Source: Microvirga sp. 3-52 (GTDB lineage Bacteria; Pseudomonadota; Alphaproteobacteria; Rhizobiales; Beijerinckiaceae). Taken from it: a stretch of DNA of 64,000 nucleotides. Location of the stretch: positions 124,001 through 188,000 of the forward strand of contig NZ_JAHAMK010000002.1 in NCBI RefSeq assembly GCF_018383585.1, written 5' to 3'. The translations under genes were made by a program, and so were the position numbers. Under the pieces are notes generated by a model that had not been told where the DNA came from, searched no databases, and saw only the letters and a list, made by a program, of their open reading frames with translations. Below, in pieces: positions 19,791-29,753 of this stretch; within the stretch, counting starts at the first letter, position 1, and each line of letters begins with the position of its first letter.

Positions 19791-19872
19791 ATATACAACC
19801 TAAGGTTAGGTAAAATCAGCTTGTTTTATTTTTGGTTGTGCTACTATCTAGCCGATTTGAAACAGAGAGACA

Positions 19873-20130
19873 GTGTCGGCCTCGATGTCGAAACCCCCGC
19901 GCCAATTCCTCCAGGTCCCGGCTCCGAACGAACTGCAAGCGACTGCCGGGGTGACTGGCCATGGCCGGCCGGGCATGTCGGCGACGGAGACGGCTCAATA
20001 TATTTCCGAATTTGCCGCAGAGCTGTCGTTCCTCGCCCGTGAGGCAAAGTTCGATCTTTTGGCCTATCTCCTGGACATGGTGAGGCTGGAGGCCGTCAGA
20101 AATCTTCAGGTAGCTGAAAAGGACCGTTAA
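19873..20130 (+). CDS. Conserved small protein of unknown function, 81-85 aa
   Basis: The C-terminal half has an amphipathic helical sequence (AQYISEFAAELSFLAREAKFDLLAYLLDMVRLEAVR) that I recall as a conserved small protein in Rhizobiales, without a named function. The start is either GTG 19873 or ATG 19885. The upstream 80 bases are AT-rich and hold a plausible -10 (TACTAT). It is convergent with dprA, five bases apart. Confidence 0.65.
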   Translation: MSASMSKPPRQFLQVPAPNELQATAGVTGHGRPGMSATETAQYISEFAAELSFLAREAKFDLLAYLLDMVRLEAVRNLQVAEKDR

Positions 20131-20135
20131 GCAGT

Positions 20136-21323
20136 TCAGCGCCCGACGATCAGCGAGACCGCATTGCCGCCGTGGCGTTCGAGCCGTCCGGCGATCTCGA
20201 GTTCCAGCAAGGCCATCTGAACGTTGCGGATCGACAGCCCGGACTGCCTGACCAGATCGTCGACGGCAACCGGCGAAGGTCCGAGGAAAGCGATCAGATC
20301 GGTCTCGTCCGCATTCGTTTCCTCATCGAGCCCGGTCTCGGGCATGACCGGCCTCACGGGAGCGCGGACGATGTCGGGAAGGTCCAGTTCGTCCCAGAGC
20401 TCCTCGGAGCCGAGCGTGGAATGCGGCTCCTCCACGCTCCGGTCGAGGCGGGGGCCGGAGGCGATCAGCGGCTCCAGGACGCTCGTCACATGCTCGACGC
20501 CGGCGCAGAGGGTCGCACCTTCGCGGATGAGATCGTTCGTGCCCTCGGCGCGAGGATCGAGCGGCGAGCCCGGAACGGCGAAGACCTCCCGCCCCTGCTC
20601 CAGGGCGAAGCGCGCGGTGATGAGCGAGCCGGATCGGCGCGCCGCCTCGACGACGACGACACCGTAGGAGAGACCCGACACAATTCTGTTCCGGCGCGGA
20701 AAATCCCGCCCCCGTGGCTCCCAGTCCATGGGCATCTCGGAAATCACCGCTCCGCCCTGTTCCACGATGGCCTGCAGCAGCGGTTCGTTCTGGGCCGGAT
20801 AGACCCGATCCTGACCGCCTGCCAGCACGGCAACCGTTCCGGTCTCCAGCGTCGCCTTGTGGGCCTTCGTGTCGACGCCCCGCGCCAGTCCGGACACCAC
20901 CACGTAACCGGCCTCGCCGAGCTGGCGCGACAGGCGCTCGGCGAAGGTCAGGCCGGAGGCCGAGGCGTTGCGCGATCCGACGATGGCCACCGAGGGTCTC
21001 GCCAGAAGGTCGGCCGAGCCACGAAGAGTGATCAAAGGCGGCGCGGTATCGATCGCCTGCAGGGTCTTCGGATAATCCGCCTCGCCCATCGCGATGAACC
21101 GGACGCCGAGGCGCGCGGCGGCGACCATCTCCTTCTCGGCCTCGGCCCGGCTGCAGACCTTCAGCATCAGGCGCCCGCCGCGGCGGGCGAGATCCGGCAA
21201 GGCCTCCAGGGCGGCGGCTGCGCCTCCATACTGGTTGACCAGGGCGCGAAAGGTGCGCGGTCCCACATTCTCCGAGCGGATGAGGCGAAGCCAGTCGAGA
21301 CGCTGCTCATCCGTCAGGATCAT
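20136..21323 (-). CDS. dprA: DNA-processing protein DprA, 395 aa
   Basis: DprA binds incoming single-stranded DNA and loads RecA during transformation. The Rossmann-like core has [30 protein letters not shown] and the [12 protein letters not shown] segment. A C-terminal winged-helix domain (about residues 330-392, [32 protein letters not shown]) is present. It is the last gene of the pyrB-pyrC'-plsY-dprA operon, starting three bases after plsY. Confidence 0.95.
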   Translation of the reverse strand: MILTDEQRLDWLRLIRSENVGPRTFRALVNQYGGAAAALEALPDLARRGGRLMLKVCSRAEAEKEMVAAARLGVRFIAMGEADYPKTLQAIDTAPPLITLRGSADLLARPSVAIVGSRNASASGLTFAERLSRQLGEAGYVVVSGLARGVDTKAHKATLETGTVAVLAGGQDRVYPAQNEPLLQAIVEQGGAVISEMPMDWEPRGRDFPRRNRIVSGLSYGVVVVEAARRSGSLITARFALEQGREVFAVPGSPLDPRAEGTNDLIREGATLCAGVEHVTSVLEPLIASGPRLDRSVEEPHSTLGSEELWDELDLPDIVRAPVRPVMPETGLDEETNADETDLIAFLGPSPVAVDDLVRQSGLSIRNVQMALLELEIAGRLERHGGNAVSLIVGR

Positions 21324-21326
21324 GGA

Positions 21327-21929
21327 TTATCCCTTCTGTCCGATCTTGCCTTCGGTCCCAGCGAGAAGGCGGCTGATATTCTGACTGTGCTTCCACCAGA
21401 GAAGCGCCACGAGGATGACCGCCGTTCCGGCCATTCCCGGCTCACCGAGGAGCCACAGGACGACCGGCGTCGCTGCGCTGGCGACCAGGGCGGAAAGGGA
21501 GGAATACCGGCTGGCGACGGCCACGCCGAGCCAGATCAGGGCGAAGATCAAGGCTGCCAGGGGCTTGAGGCCGATCAGCACGCCGATGAACGTGGCGACC
21601 CCCTTACCGCCCTTGAACCTGAGCCATACGGGGAAGAGGTGGCCCAGGAATGCGCCGAGCGCCGCGATCGTTGCGAATTGCGGCCCCCATTGCGCGGCGA
21701 TCAGCACTGCGGCCGTGCCCTTGAGCGCATCACAGATCAAGGTGGCGGCGGCCAGCCCCTTGCGACCGGTGCGCAGCACGTTGGTGGCGCCGATGTTGCC
21801 GGAGCCGATCTTCCGCACGTCGCCCAGGCCCGCCATGCGGGTGAAGATCAGGCCGAACGGGATAGAGCCCAGAAGATAGCCGAAGACCAGAGCGGCCAGC
21901 AGGTGCAGGAGGTTGGCTTCGTCAGACAT
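21327..21929 (-). CDS. plsY: Acyl-phosphate:glycerol-3-phosphate acyltransferase, 200 aa
   Basis: PlsY is a polytopic inner-membrane enzyme that acylates glycerol 3-phosphate from acyl-phosphate, the first step in phospholipid synthesis. The three conserved loops are visible: [27 protein letters not shown] and [11 protein letters not shown]. Length and hydrophobic pattern match the family. It begins 11 bases from the end of pyrC' on the same strand. Confidence 0.96.
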   Translation of the reverse strand: MSDEANLLHLLAALVFGYLLGSIPFGLIFTRMAGLGDVRKIGSGNIGATNVLRTGRKGLAAATLICDALKGTAAVLIAAQWGPQFATIAALGAFLGHLFPVWLRFKGGKGVATFIGVLIGLKPLAALIFALIWLGVAVASRYSSLSALVASAATPVVLWLLGEPGMAGTAVILVALLWWKHSQNISRLLAGTEGKIGQKG

Positions 21930-21939
21930 TCATTTCTCG

Positions 21940-23232
21940 TTACATCGTATCGTGCTGGAAAACTACCCTGCCCGCAACCATCGTTGTCGAAACCCGACCC
22001 TCTAGACGGGCTTCGTCGAAGGGTGTGTTCTTGGACAGCGATTTGAGCTGACGCTTGTCGAGAACGTAAGGCGCGTCCGGATCGAAGACGATGAGATCCG
22101 CCGGTGCGCCGACGGCAAGCCGCCCGCCTGGAAGACCAAGGATTTCCGCCGGTTTCGTCGACAGGGCGCGCAGGAGCTTCGGCAGCGAAATGCGGTCCGA
22201 ATGAACGAGGCGCAAAGCCGCCGAGAGCAGGGTTTCGAGCCCGACAGCCCCATCGGCCGCCTCGGCGAAGGGCAGCCGCTTGTTCTCAACATCCTGTGGA
22301 TTGTGGTCAGAGACGATCACGTCGATGGTGCCGTCGGCCAGCGCCTCGATCATCGCCTGCCGGTCGTCCTCATGCCGGAGCGGCGGCGAGAGCTTCAGGA
22401 AAGTCCGATAATCGCCGATGTCGTTCTCGTTGAGCGCCAGGTGATTGATGGAGACCCCGCAGGTGACCGGCAGCACATCCTGTTTCGCGCGCCGCATGAT
22501 CTCCGCCGAATCGGCGCACGAAATCATGGCCGCGTGGTAGCGCCCGCCCGTGAGGCGCACGAGCCGGATGTCGCGCTCGAGCATCACCGTCTCGGCCTCG
22601 CGCGGGATACCGGGCAGCCCGAGGCGCGAAGCGAACTCGCCCTCGTTCATCACGCCCTGCCCGACGAGGTCGGGATCTTCCACGTGGTGGATGATCAGCG
22701 CATCGAAATCGCGGGCGTAGGTGAGCGCCCTGCGCATCACCTGGGCATTCGTGAGCGAGCGTGCGCCGTCCGTGAAGGCGATGGCGCCAGCCTCCTTGAG
22801 GCGGCCGATCTCCACCATCTCCTGCCCCTCCAGCCCTTTCGTCAGGGCAGCGGCCGGGCAGATGTTGACGATGGACGTATCGCGCGCGCGGCGGACGATG
22901 AAATCGATGACCGCCGGATCGTCGAGCGCCGGGCTCGTATCGGGCATGGATACGACGGTGGTGACACCACCGGCCGCAGCCGCCTCGCCGGCGCTCTTGA
23001 GGGTCTCGCGGTACGGACCGCCCGGCTCGCCGATGAAGGCGCGCATGTCGATGAGACCAGGGCTGAGCACCTGTCCGCCGCAATCGATCACCTGCGCGTC
23101 GGCCGCTTCCGCGACTTGCGGGCCGACGGCCTGGATGAATCCGTCGCGCACCAGCACCCCGCCCCGCTCCTCGCGGTCGCCGGCGGGGTCGATGAGGCGG
23201 GCATTCTTGAAAAGGATGGGTTGGCTGCTCAT
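21940..23232 (-). CDS. pyrC: Dihydroorotase homologue, probably non-catalytic (PyrX/PyrC' type), 430 aa
   Basis: The fold and alignment landmarks of class I dihydroorotase are clear (LIDPAGDREERGGVLVRDG, HHVEDPDLV, GVMNEGEFASRLGLPGIPREAE, TDGTIDVIVSDHNPQ). However, the first metal motif, normally DxHxH, reads LIDMRAFIGEPG at about residues 60-70, with both histidines replaced. The later YHxxHxS histidine is also missing (YHAAMIS). Such homologues act as structural partners of aspartate carbamoyltransferase, so another dihydroorotase should exist elsewhere in the genome. ATG 23232 follows GAGAGG; a GTG at 23244 overlapping the pyrB stop is possible. Confidence 0.88.
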   Translation of the reverse strand: MSSQPILFKNARLIDPAGDREERGGVLVRDGFIQAVGPQVAEAADAQVIDCGGQVLSPGLIDMRAFIGEPGGPYRETLKSAGEAAAAGGVTTVVSMPDTSPALDDPAVIDFIVRRARDTSIVNICPAAALTKGLEGQEMVEIGRLKEAGAIAFTDGARSLTNAQVMRRALTYARDFDALIIHHVEDPDLVGQGVMNEGEFASRLGLPGIPREAETVMLERDIRLVRLTGGRYHAAMISCADSAEIMRRAKQDVLPVTCGVSINHLALNENDIGDYRTFLKLSPPLRHEDDRQAMIEALADGTIDVIVSDHNPQDVENKRLPFAEAADGAVGLETLLSAALRLVHSDRISLPKLLRALSTKPAEILGLPGGRLAVGAPADLIVFDPDAPYVLDKRQLKSLSKNTPFDEARLEGRVSTTMVAGRVVFQHDTM

Positions 23233-23240
23233 GACGCCTC

Positions 23241-24188
23241 TCACCGGTTCGGCAGATGGCTCGCCAGAGCCTCCAGCACCGCCATGCGCACGGCGACGCC
23301 CATTTCGACCTGTTCGCGGATCAGGGACTGCGGGCCGTCCGCGACGTCCGACGAAATTTCGACGCCCCGGTTCATCGGCCCAGGATGCATCACAAGCGCG
23401 TCGGGCTTGGCGAAGGCGAGCTTCTCCTGATCGAGCCCATAGAAGCGGAAATACTCTTTGACCGAGGGCACGAAAGAGCCGTTCATGCGCTCGCGCTGCA
23501 GGCGCAGCATCATGACGATATCCGCGTCCTTCAGCCCCTCCTTCATGCTGGTGAAGGTCTCGAAACCGAGCCGGGCGATGCCGGGCGGCAACAGGGTCGA
23601 GGGCGCGACGAGGCGCACCCGCGCGCCCATGGCGGCGAGCAGGATCATGTTGGAGCGCGCCACGCGGGAGTGCAGAATGTCGCCGCAGATCGCCACGGTC
23701 AGGCCTTCGATGCGGCCCTTGTTGCGGCGGATGGTGAGCGCATCGAGGAGCGCCTGGGTCGGATGCTCGTGTGCGCCGTCGCCCGCATTGACCACCGAAC
23801 AGTCGACCTTCTGGGCGAGGAGATGCACCGCACCGGCCGCGTGATGGCGCACGACGATGATGTCGGGCCGCATGGCGTTGAGCGTCACGGCGGTGTCGAT
23901 CAGCGTCTCGCCCTTCTTCACCGAGGACGATCCGACCTGCATGTTCATCACGTCGGCGCCGAGGCGCTTTCCGGCGATCTCGAAGGAGGATTGGGTGCGG
24001 GTGGAGGCTTCGAAGAAAAGATTGATCTGGGTCCGGCCACGAAGGCTCGACTTGCTCTTCTCGATCTGGCGACTCACCTCGACCTGCTGGTCGGCTAGGT
24101 CGAGTAGCGCCTGAATGTCCAATGGAGACAGCCCCTCGATGCCGAGGAGATGCCGGTGGGGAAAAACGGATCGGGGGGCGTCAGTCAT
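23241..24188 (-). CDS. pyrB: Aspartate carbamoyltransferase catalytic subunit, 315 aa
   Basis: PyrB makes N-carbamoyl-aspartate from carbamoyl phosphate and aspartate, the first committed pyrimidine step. Motifs are [20 protein letters not shown] (carbamoyl phosphate binding), [11 protein letters not shown] and [11 protein letters not shown]. There is no regulatory PyrI gene; in this type the pyrC' product forms the complex. It heads a four-gene minus-strand operon. Confidence 0.97.
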   Translation of the reverse strand: MTDAPRSVFPHRHLLGIEGLSPLDIQALLDLADQQVEVSRQIEKSKSSLRGRTQINLFFEASTRTQSSFEIAGKRLGADVMNMQVGSSSVKKGETLIDTAVTLNAMRPDIIVVRHHAAGAVHLLAQKVDCSVVNAGDGAHEHPTQALLDALTIRRNKGRIEGLTVAICGDILHSRVARSNMILLAAMGARVRLVAPSTLLPPGIARLGFETFTSMKEGLKDADIVMMLRLQRERMNGSFVPSVKEYFRFYGLDQEKLAFAKPDALVMHPGPMNRGVEISSDVADGPQSLIREQVEMGVAVRMAVLEALASHLPNR

Positions 24189-24552
24189 CTTAAAGCGATG
24201 GCTATAGGCGGTCCGGGAAACGGCGGCAAGCCGAGTTTCTCGCCCGCCGCCCTACCATGTCATCATCGGCCTTGTGCCGGTGATCGCGCTTTGGTCAGGC
24301 GCCGTGCTTTTCTGATCGGGATGGCCGGGACATGCCCGGCCATGACGGGGAGAGTGTCATTCCCGGCCGGAACGCAGCGGAGGGCAAGGGGAGCCGCTTA
24401 CACGCCCCGCGTGATGGATCCCCTTCCCGGCCCTCACGGGCCGCCGGGGATGACACTCGCGCGCTTCTCCCTCTCCGCGAGCCGGAGGGAATCCTGTTGC
24501 GGGTTCGGAAACGTACTACAATTGAGAGCTGTGTATCGCCGAGGATCACGCT
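24189..24552. other. Intergenic region between pyrB and the AidB-like gene
   Basis: This 364-base divergent gap holds a full family A repeat (24259-24350) and then an unrelated GC-rich segment (about 24360-24460) with inverted-repeat character (GGCCGGAACGCAGCGG ... CCGCCGGGGATGACA). Promoters for both flanking genes must lie here, but I could not assign them. Confidence 0.6.
24259..24350. repeat. Family A intergenic palindromic repeat, copy 3
   Basis: Both palindromes are present: CATCGGCCTTGTGCCGGTGAT, then a spacer, then ATGGCCGGGACATGCCCGGCCAT. It shares the spacer core GCGCCGTGCTTTTCTGATCG with copy 2 in diverged form. Confidence 0.9.
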
Positions 24553-26190
24553 ATGCCGTCGAGCCATGACACGCACGAGGTCTTCAACCAGACGCCGCCC
24601 TTTGGGGACGTGAACCTGATCGCGAGCAACCGCCCCCTGCTCGATGCGCTGAAGGCGAACGGCGTCGACGCGGAGGCGGAAGGCCTCGTTGCCTTCGGCG
24701 AGGCCTGGGGGTCGGCTGAGCGGCTCGACATCGGCCGTCTCGCCAACGAGTACCCGCCGAAGCTCCGCACGCACGATGCGCGAGGCTACCGGATCGATGC
24801 GGTCGAGTTCCATCCCGCCTATCATGTCCTCATGCGGGCCAGTATGGAGGACGGCCTCCATGCCTCGACCTGGGATGAGCCCGGGTCCGGTCATTCCCAC
24901 GTGGCGCGGGCGGCGCGGCTCTATACGGCGTCGGGTGTCGAGAGCGGTCATATCTGCCCCGTCACCATGACCCATGCCTCGGTGGCGGCGCTCGCCGCTT
25001 CCGCGACCCGACTCGCCGAGTGGCTGCCGAAGATCCGCTCTCGAGATTACGATTCCCGCTTCATCCCCTTCTGGGAGAAGACCGCCGTCACCCTCGGCAT
25101 GGGCATGACCGAAAAGCAGGGCGGCACCGATGTCCGTGCCAACACTACCCGTGCCGCTGCCAGGGCCGGGGACGAATACGTCCTCACCGGCCACAAATGG
25201 TTCATGTCGGCTCCGATGTGCGATGCCTTTCTGGTGCTCGCCCAGGCTCCCGGCGGGCTGACCTGTTTCCTCGTACCCCGGTTCCGGCCCGACGGCTCGC
25301 TCAACGCCATTCGCCTGCAGCGGCTGAAGGACAAGCTCGGCAATCGCTCGAATGCCTCGTCCGAGGCCGAGTTCCAGGAGGCCTTTTCCTGGAGAATCGG
25401 CGAGGAAGGACGTGGGGTGCGCACCATCATCGGGATGGTGCAGCTGACCCGCCTCGACTGCGCAGTGGCCTCGGCCGGCCTCGTGTGGATGGGGCTGGCA
25501 CTCGGCCTTCATCATGCCCGGCATCGCAGCGTCTTCCAGAAGAAGCTCATCGACCAGCCCGCCATGCGGATGGTCCTGGCGGACCTCGTCCTCGAGGGCG
25601 AGGCCATGACAGCTCTCGCCCTGCGGGCTGCGCACAGCTTCGATGTCGAACGCGCCGACGATCACGAGGCGGCTTATGCCCGGCTCATCACCCCGGCCGC
25701 CAAGTTCGGCATCTGCAAGGCCGCTCCGCGCCTCCTCTACGAGGCCATGGAGTGCCTTGGCGGCAACGGCTATGTGGAGGAGAGCGCCCTGCCCCGCCTT
25801 TATCGGGAGGCTCCGGTCAACGCGATCTGGGAGGGTTCGGGCAATGTGATCGCCCTGGACATCATCCGCGCCGAGAACCGGGAGCCCGAGGTGGCTGCCT
25901 CCGTGCTGGAGCGCCTGATGGCGGATGTCACCGGTCTTCCGGGAGCCTCGGATACCGCACGGGACATCGTTCTAGCCCTACAATCCTCCGATCCCGAAGC
26001 GAAGGCGAGGTTCGTGGCGGAGCGGCTTTTCATCCTGGCCGCCACAGCGGCCCTTGCCCGCTCCGCGCCACCTCAAATCACCGAGGCTTATGCCTTGACC
26101 CGCCTTGCTGCGCCGTCCCGGATGATCGGTGCCAACGACCTTGGGCCCGCGGTAATTCCCTTGCTGGAACGGGCCTTCGTGGCCATATAG
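24553..26190 (+). CDS. AidB-like acyl-CoA dehydrogenase, 545 aa
   Basis: The length (AidB is about 540 residues) and the opening HEVFNQTPPFGDVNLIASNRPL set this apart from ordinary acyl-CoA dehydrogenases of about 380 residues. The FAD-binding segment MGMTEKQGGTDVRANTT and the C-terminal MECLGGNGYVEESALPRLYREAPVNAIWEGSGNV are family marks. E. coli AidB is induced by alkylating agents and binds DNA; its enzymatic role is unclear. The gene stands alone ahead of topA. A 7-bp inverted repeat (ACAAGTC / GACTTGT, 26202-26221) follows without a T tract. Confidence 0.88.
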   Translation: MPSSHDTHEVFNQTPPFGDVNLIASNRPLLDALKANGVDAEAEGLVAFGEAWGSAERLDIGRLANEYPPKLRTHDARGYRIDAVEFHPAYHVLMRASMEDGLHASTWDEPGSGHSHVARAARLYTASGVESGHICPVTMTHASVAALAASATRLAEWLPKIRSRDYDSRFIPFWEKTAVTLGMGMTEKQGGTDVRANTTRAAARAGDEYVLTGHKWFMSAPMCDAFLVLAQAPGGLTCFLVPRFRPDGSLNAIRLQRLKDKLGNRSNASSEAEFQEAFSWRIGEEGRGVRTIIGMVQLTRLDCAVASAGLVWMGLALGLHHARHRSVFQKKLIDQPAMRMVLADLVLEGEAMTALALRAAHSFDVERADDHEAAYARLITPAAKFGICKAAPRLLYEAMECLGGNGYVEESALPRLYREAPVNAIWEGSGNVIALDIIRAENREPEVAASVLERLMADVTGLPGASDTARDIVLALQSSDPEAKARFVAERLFILAATAALARSAPPQITEAYALTRLAAPSRMIGANDLGPAVIPLLERAFVAI

Positions 26191-26327
26191 GAAACATACG
26201 TACAAGTCCGATTTGACTTGTCGGCGATCATCAACCACTTATCCCGCCCTGCGACGGTCAGGGGCTGACCGCCGTATCCGCCTTGGCAACAGGGCCTCCG
26301 CCTGTTCCCGCTTTTAGGAATTCGTTC

Positions 26328-29036
26328 ATGAAAGTCCTCGTCGTCGAGTCGCCTGCAAAGGCCAAGACGATCAATAAGTATCTCGGCAAGGATTACGAGG
26401 TCCTGGCCTCCTTCGGGCATATCCGCGATCTGCCCGCCAAGGATGGTTCAGTCGACCCGGATGCCGATTTCCGTATGATCTGGACGCTCGAGGACCGGGG
26501 CTCGAAGCGGGTCTCCGACATCGCCAAGGCTCTCAAGGGAGCCGAGAAGCTCATCCTCGCCACCGACCCGGACCGCGAAGGCGAGGCGATTTCCTGGCAC
26601 GTCCTGGAGGCTCTGCGGGAAAAGCGCGTCCTCAAGGACATGCCGGTGGAGCGCGTGACCTTCAACGCCATCACTAAGGACGCGGTACAGGCGGCCCTGC
26701 GCCAGCCCCGCGAGATCGACCAGGCCCTCGTCGATGCCTATCTGGCCCGCCGCGCCCTCGACTATCTGGTGGGCTTCACCCTCTCGCCCGTGCTCTGGCG
26801 CAAGCTGCCCGGGGCCCGATCGGCCGGCCGCGTTCAGTCGGTGGCGTTGCGCCTCGTCTGCGACCGCGAGCTCGAGATCGAGACCTTCAAGCCGCGCGAA
26901 TACTGGTCCCTAATCGCCACCCTGGCCACGAGGGACGGCGGCGTGTTCGATGCGCGCCTCGTCGGCGCCGACGGCAAGAAGATCCAGCGCCTCGACATCG
27001 GCAACGGCACGGATGCGGAGGCTTTCAAGAAGGATCTGGAGCTCGCGACGTTCTCCGTGGCTAACATCGAGGCCAAGCCCGCTAAGCGCCACCCCTATCC
27101 GCCTTTCACCACCTCGACTCTGCAGCAGGAGGCCTCGCGCAAGTTGGGCTTGGCCCCTGCCCAGACCATGCGCATCGCGCAGCGCCTCTATGAGGGCGTG
27201 GATATCGGCGGCGAGACGGTCGGTCTCATTACTTATATGCGTACGGACGGCGTCGACATGGCGCCCGAAGCCGTGCAGGCCGCCCGCCGCGTCATCGGCA
27301 AGGAATACGGCGACCGCTATGTGCCGGGTGCGCCGCGCAAGTACACCACCAAAGCCAAGAACGCGCAGGAGGCCCACGAGGCTATCCGTCCGACGGACAT
27401 GAGCCGACTGCCGAAACAGGTGGCGAAGTACCTGGAGCCCGAGCAGGCCCGCCTCTACGACCTGATCTGGACCCGCACTATCGCCAGCCAGATGGAATCG
27501 GCCGAGCTCGAGCGCACCACGGCCGACATCGCGGCCCAAGTCGGCCCGCGCAGGCTCGATCTGCGCGCCACCGGCCAGGTGATCAAGTTCGACGGCTTCC
27601 TTACCCTCTACAACGAGAGCAAGGACGACGAGGGCGACGAGGATGAAGGCCGCCTGCCACCGATGAAAGCCAACGATCCGTTGGAACGCCGTCGCATCAA
27701 TGCGAGCCAGCACTTCACCGAGCCGCCGCCGCGCTATTCGGAAGCCTCGCTCGTGAAGCGCATGGAGGAGCTCGGCATCGGCCGTCCCTCGACCTACGCC
27801 GCCGTGCTGCAGACCCTGCGCGATCGCGAATACGTGCGCATCGAGAAGAAGCGGCTCGTGCCCGAGGACAAGGGGCGCATCGTCACCGCATTCCTGGAGA
27901 GCTTCTTCCGCCGCTATGTGGAATACGATTTCACCGCGGATCTCGAGGAGCAGCTCGACCGGATCTCCAATTCTGAGATCGACTGGAAGCAGGTGCTGCG
28001 CGACTTCTGGCGCGACTTTTCCGCCGCCATCGGCGGGACGAAGGAGCTGCGCACCACCGAAGTGCTCGACGCCCTGAACGAGCTGCTCGGGCCGCACATC
28101 TTCCCGGACAAGGGCGACGGCTCCAATCCGCGCACCTGCCCGACCTGCGGCACGGGCCAGCTCTCTCTGAAACTGGGCAAGTTCGGCGCCTTCATCGGCT
28201 GCTCCAACTATCCCGAGTGCAAGTACACCCGTCAGCTTGCCGCCAACGGCGTCGAGGGCGAAGGCGACGGCTCCTCCGAGAACGGCGGTGCGCCGGGCGT
28301 GAAGGTGCTGGGCACGGATCCTGAAACCGGCCTTGAAGTGACGCTGCGCGACGGCCGCTTCGGCCCCTTCGTCCAGCTGGGGGAAGGCGAGAAGCCCAAG
28401 CGCTCGTCCCTGCCCAAGGGCATGTCTCCGGCCATGGTCGACCTGGAGAAAGCCTTGAAGCTCCTGGCGCTGCCGCGTCAGGTGGCAACCCATCCGGAAT
28501 CCGGCGAGCCGATCCTGGTGAGCATCGGCCGCTATGGGCCTTACGTTCAGCACGGCAAGGTCTACGCCAATCTCGGCCCCGGCGACGATGTTCTCGAGAT
28601 CGGCGCCAACCGGGCCATCGATCTGATCGTCACCAAGGAAAGCGGCGGGGGCGGCGCCCGTCGCGGCGCGGCCGATCCCGGCCGCCCCCTAGGCGAGGAT
28701 CCGGAATCCGGCAAGCCCATCGTGGTGAAGGCCGGGCGCTTCGGGCCCTATGTGACCGATGGTGAGACCAACGCCACCCTGCCCCGGACTGTCGTGGCCG
28801 AAGCGGTGACGCTGGTTGAGGCTGTCGAGCTTCTCAAGGCCCGCCGCGCGGCCGGTCCGTCGAAGAAATCGGCCCGTGGACGCAAGGCTCCAGCCAAGAA
28901 GGCTGCGGCCAAGACACCTTCTGCGAAGAAGACCGCCACGAAGACGGCGGCGAAGAAGGGTCTGGCCAAGAAGCCAGCTGCAAAGAAGGCCCCCTCCAAG
29001 ACGGCAGCTGCCAAAAAGACGGCCAAGGCAGGCTGA
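26328..29036 (+). CDS. topA: DNA topoisomerase I, 902 aa
   Basis: TopA relaxes negative supercoils by single-strand passage. The Toprim domain starts at the N-terminus (KVLVVESPAKAKTINKYLG), the acidic DxDxE motif is in ATDPDREGEAI, and the active-site tyrosine is in GLITYMRTDGVD. A single zinc-finger repeat (CPTCG...GCSNYPECKY) is near residue 605, followed by zinc-less repeats (GRFGPFVQLG, GRYGPYVQHG, GRFGPYVTDG). The last 60 residues are a Lys/Ala-rich tail with AKK repeats, which probably binds DNA. ATG 26328 was chosen because conserved sequence begins there, with AGGA upstream. Confidence 0.97.
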   Translation: MKVLVVESPAKAKTINKYLGKDYEVLASFGHIRDLPAKDGSVDPDADFRMIWTLEDRGSKRVSDIAKALKGAEKLILATDPDREGEAISWHVLEALREKRVLKDMPVERVTFNAITKDAVQAALRQPREIDQALVDAYLARRALDYLVGFTLSPVLWRKLPGARSAGRVQSVALRLVCDRELEIETFKPREYWSLIATLATRDGGVFDARLVGADGKKIQRLDIGNGTDAEAFKKDLELATFSVANIEAKPAKRHPYPPFTTSTLQQEASRKLGLAPAQTMRIAQRLYEGVDIGGETVGLITYMRTDGVDMAPEAVQAARRVIGKEYGDRYVPGAPRKYTTKAKNAQEAHEAIRPTDMSRLPKQVAKYLEPEQARLYDLIWTRTIASQMESAELERTTADIAAQVGPRRLDLRATGQVIKFDGFLTLYNESKDDEGDEDEGRLPPMKANDPLERRRINASQHFTEPPPRYSEASLVKRMEELGIGRPSTYAAVLQTLRDREYVRIEKKRLVPEDKGRIVTAFLESFFRRYVEYDFTADLEEQLDRISNSEIDWKQVLRDFWRDFSAAIGGTKELRTTEVLDALNELLGPHIFPDKGDGSNPRTCPTCGTGQLSLKLGKFGAFIGCSNYPECKYTRQLAANGVEGEGDGSSENGGAPGVKVLGTDPETGLEVTLRDGRFGPFVQLGEGEKPKRSSLPKGMSPAMVDLEKALKLLALPRQVATHPESGEPILVSIGRYGPYVQHGKVYANLGPGDDVLEIGANRAIDLIVTKESGGGGARRGAADPGRPLGEDPESGKPIVVKAGRFGPYVTDGETNATLPRTVVAEAVTLVEAVELLKARRAAGPSKKSARGRKAPAKKAAAKTPSAKKTATKTAAKKGLAKKPAAKKAPSKTAAAKKTAKAG

Positions 29037-29041
29037 TCCCG

Positions 29042-29542
29042 ATGAGGGAGTGGCTGTCCTGGTTATCGGTGGAATATGCCGATCAGCTCGAGATGACGTT
29101 GCGCCTTTGCAGCGCAACGTTCGCCGGTATGCTCATCGGGATCAACCGAGACATTCACAACAAGCCGATCGGGATGCGGACGCTGGGCCTCGTCGCCCTT
29201 GGTTCCGCCATCGTGATCCTCTCAGGCTCGGTCTATGAGGGATTGCACTTCGGGCAGGATGCAGTCAGTCGCGTCGTGCAAGGTATTCTGACGGGATTGG
29301 GCTTCCTCGGCGCGGGATCGATCCTGCGCGCCAAGGATGGAACGGAGGTTCAGGGGCTGACGACGGCCTCGACCGTCTGGATCGCAGCCGCTCTCGGCGT
29401 CACGGCAGGCCTGGGCGCTTGGTTCATCACCATCGCCGGCACCCTCGTCACGCTCTTTCTGCTGACCTACGGCACGCGCCTCGAGCGGAAGCTCATTCGC
29501 ATATTCGGCAACAAACCCGATGAAGGAGATTTAGATGATTAG
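29042..29542 (+). CDS. MgtC/SapB-family membrane protein, 166 aa
   Basis: Several hydrophobic helices with the family core LRLCSATFAGMLIGINRDIHNKPIGMRTLGLVALGSA and GILTGLGFLGAGSILR. MgtC proteins are inner-membrane proteins that affect magnesium homeostasis and, in pathogens, F-type ATPase activity. It begins six bases after the topA stop and is probably cotranscribed. Its 3' end overlaps the convergent 69-residue gene by 12 bases. Confidence 0.88.
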   Translation: MREWLSWLSVEYADQLEMTLRLCSATFAGMLIGINRDIHNKPIGMRTLGLVALGSAIVILSGSVYEGLHFGQDAVSRVVQGILTGLGFLGAGSILRAKDGTEVQGLTTASTVWIAAALGVTAGLGAWFITIAGTLVTLFLLTYGTRLERKLIRIFGNKPDEGDLDD

Positions 29543-29740
29543 CCCGAGCCCCAGCAGGGCGACGGCAGCCATGCCGAGCCAGATCAGGCTGGTTCCGTAG
29601 GAACGGTGGACGGCGGGCGTCGCATCCGGCTCGTCGAAGGCGAAAGCCTCACCGGCGTTGCGCGCGGCGCGGTCCAAGTGAAGCTTCTGTGCCGGTCCCA
29701 TCGTCGTCCGCGTCACGTCCAAATCTCCCGCCAAGCTCAT
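29531..29740 (-). CDS. Small C-tail-anchored protein of unknown function, 69 aa
   Basis: Residues 1-45 are soluble (LAGDLDVTRTT, then GPAQKLHLDRAARNAGEAFAFDEPD) and the last 20 residues form one hydrophobic helix ending at the C-terminus (SLIWLGMAAVALLGLGLII), so the protein should be anchored by its tail. I do not recognise a family. The gene is preceded by an excellent EcfG-type promoter, which supports its being real and stress-induced. That promoter would start RNA only about seven bases before ATG 29740, so translation would be nearly leaderless. A later start is possible. Confidence 0.6.
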   Translation of the reverse strand: MSLAGDLDVTRTTMGPAQKLHLDRAARNAGEAFAFDEPDATPAVHRSYGTSLIWLGMAAVALLGLGLII

Positions 29741-29753
29741 GCTTAACCATTCC

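Noticed and set aside
24360-24500. A third repeat family next to copy 3 of family A
   Set aside because: The segment has inverted-repeat character and looks like intergenic repeats of related genomes, but it occurs only once in this window, so it is not listed as a repeat.
26202-26221. Inverted repeat ACAAGTC / GACTTGT between the AidB-like gene and topA as a terminator
   Set aside because: The stem is only 7 bp and AT-rich, and no T tract follows. It could be an operator but nothing supports one.
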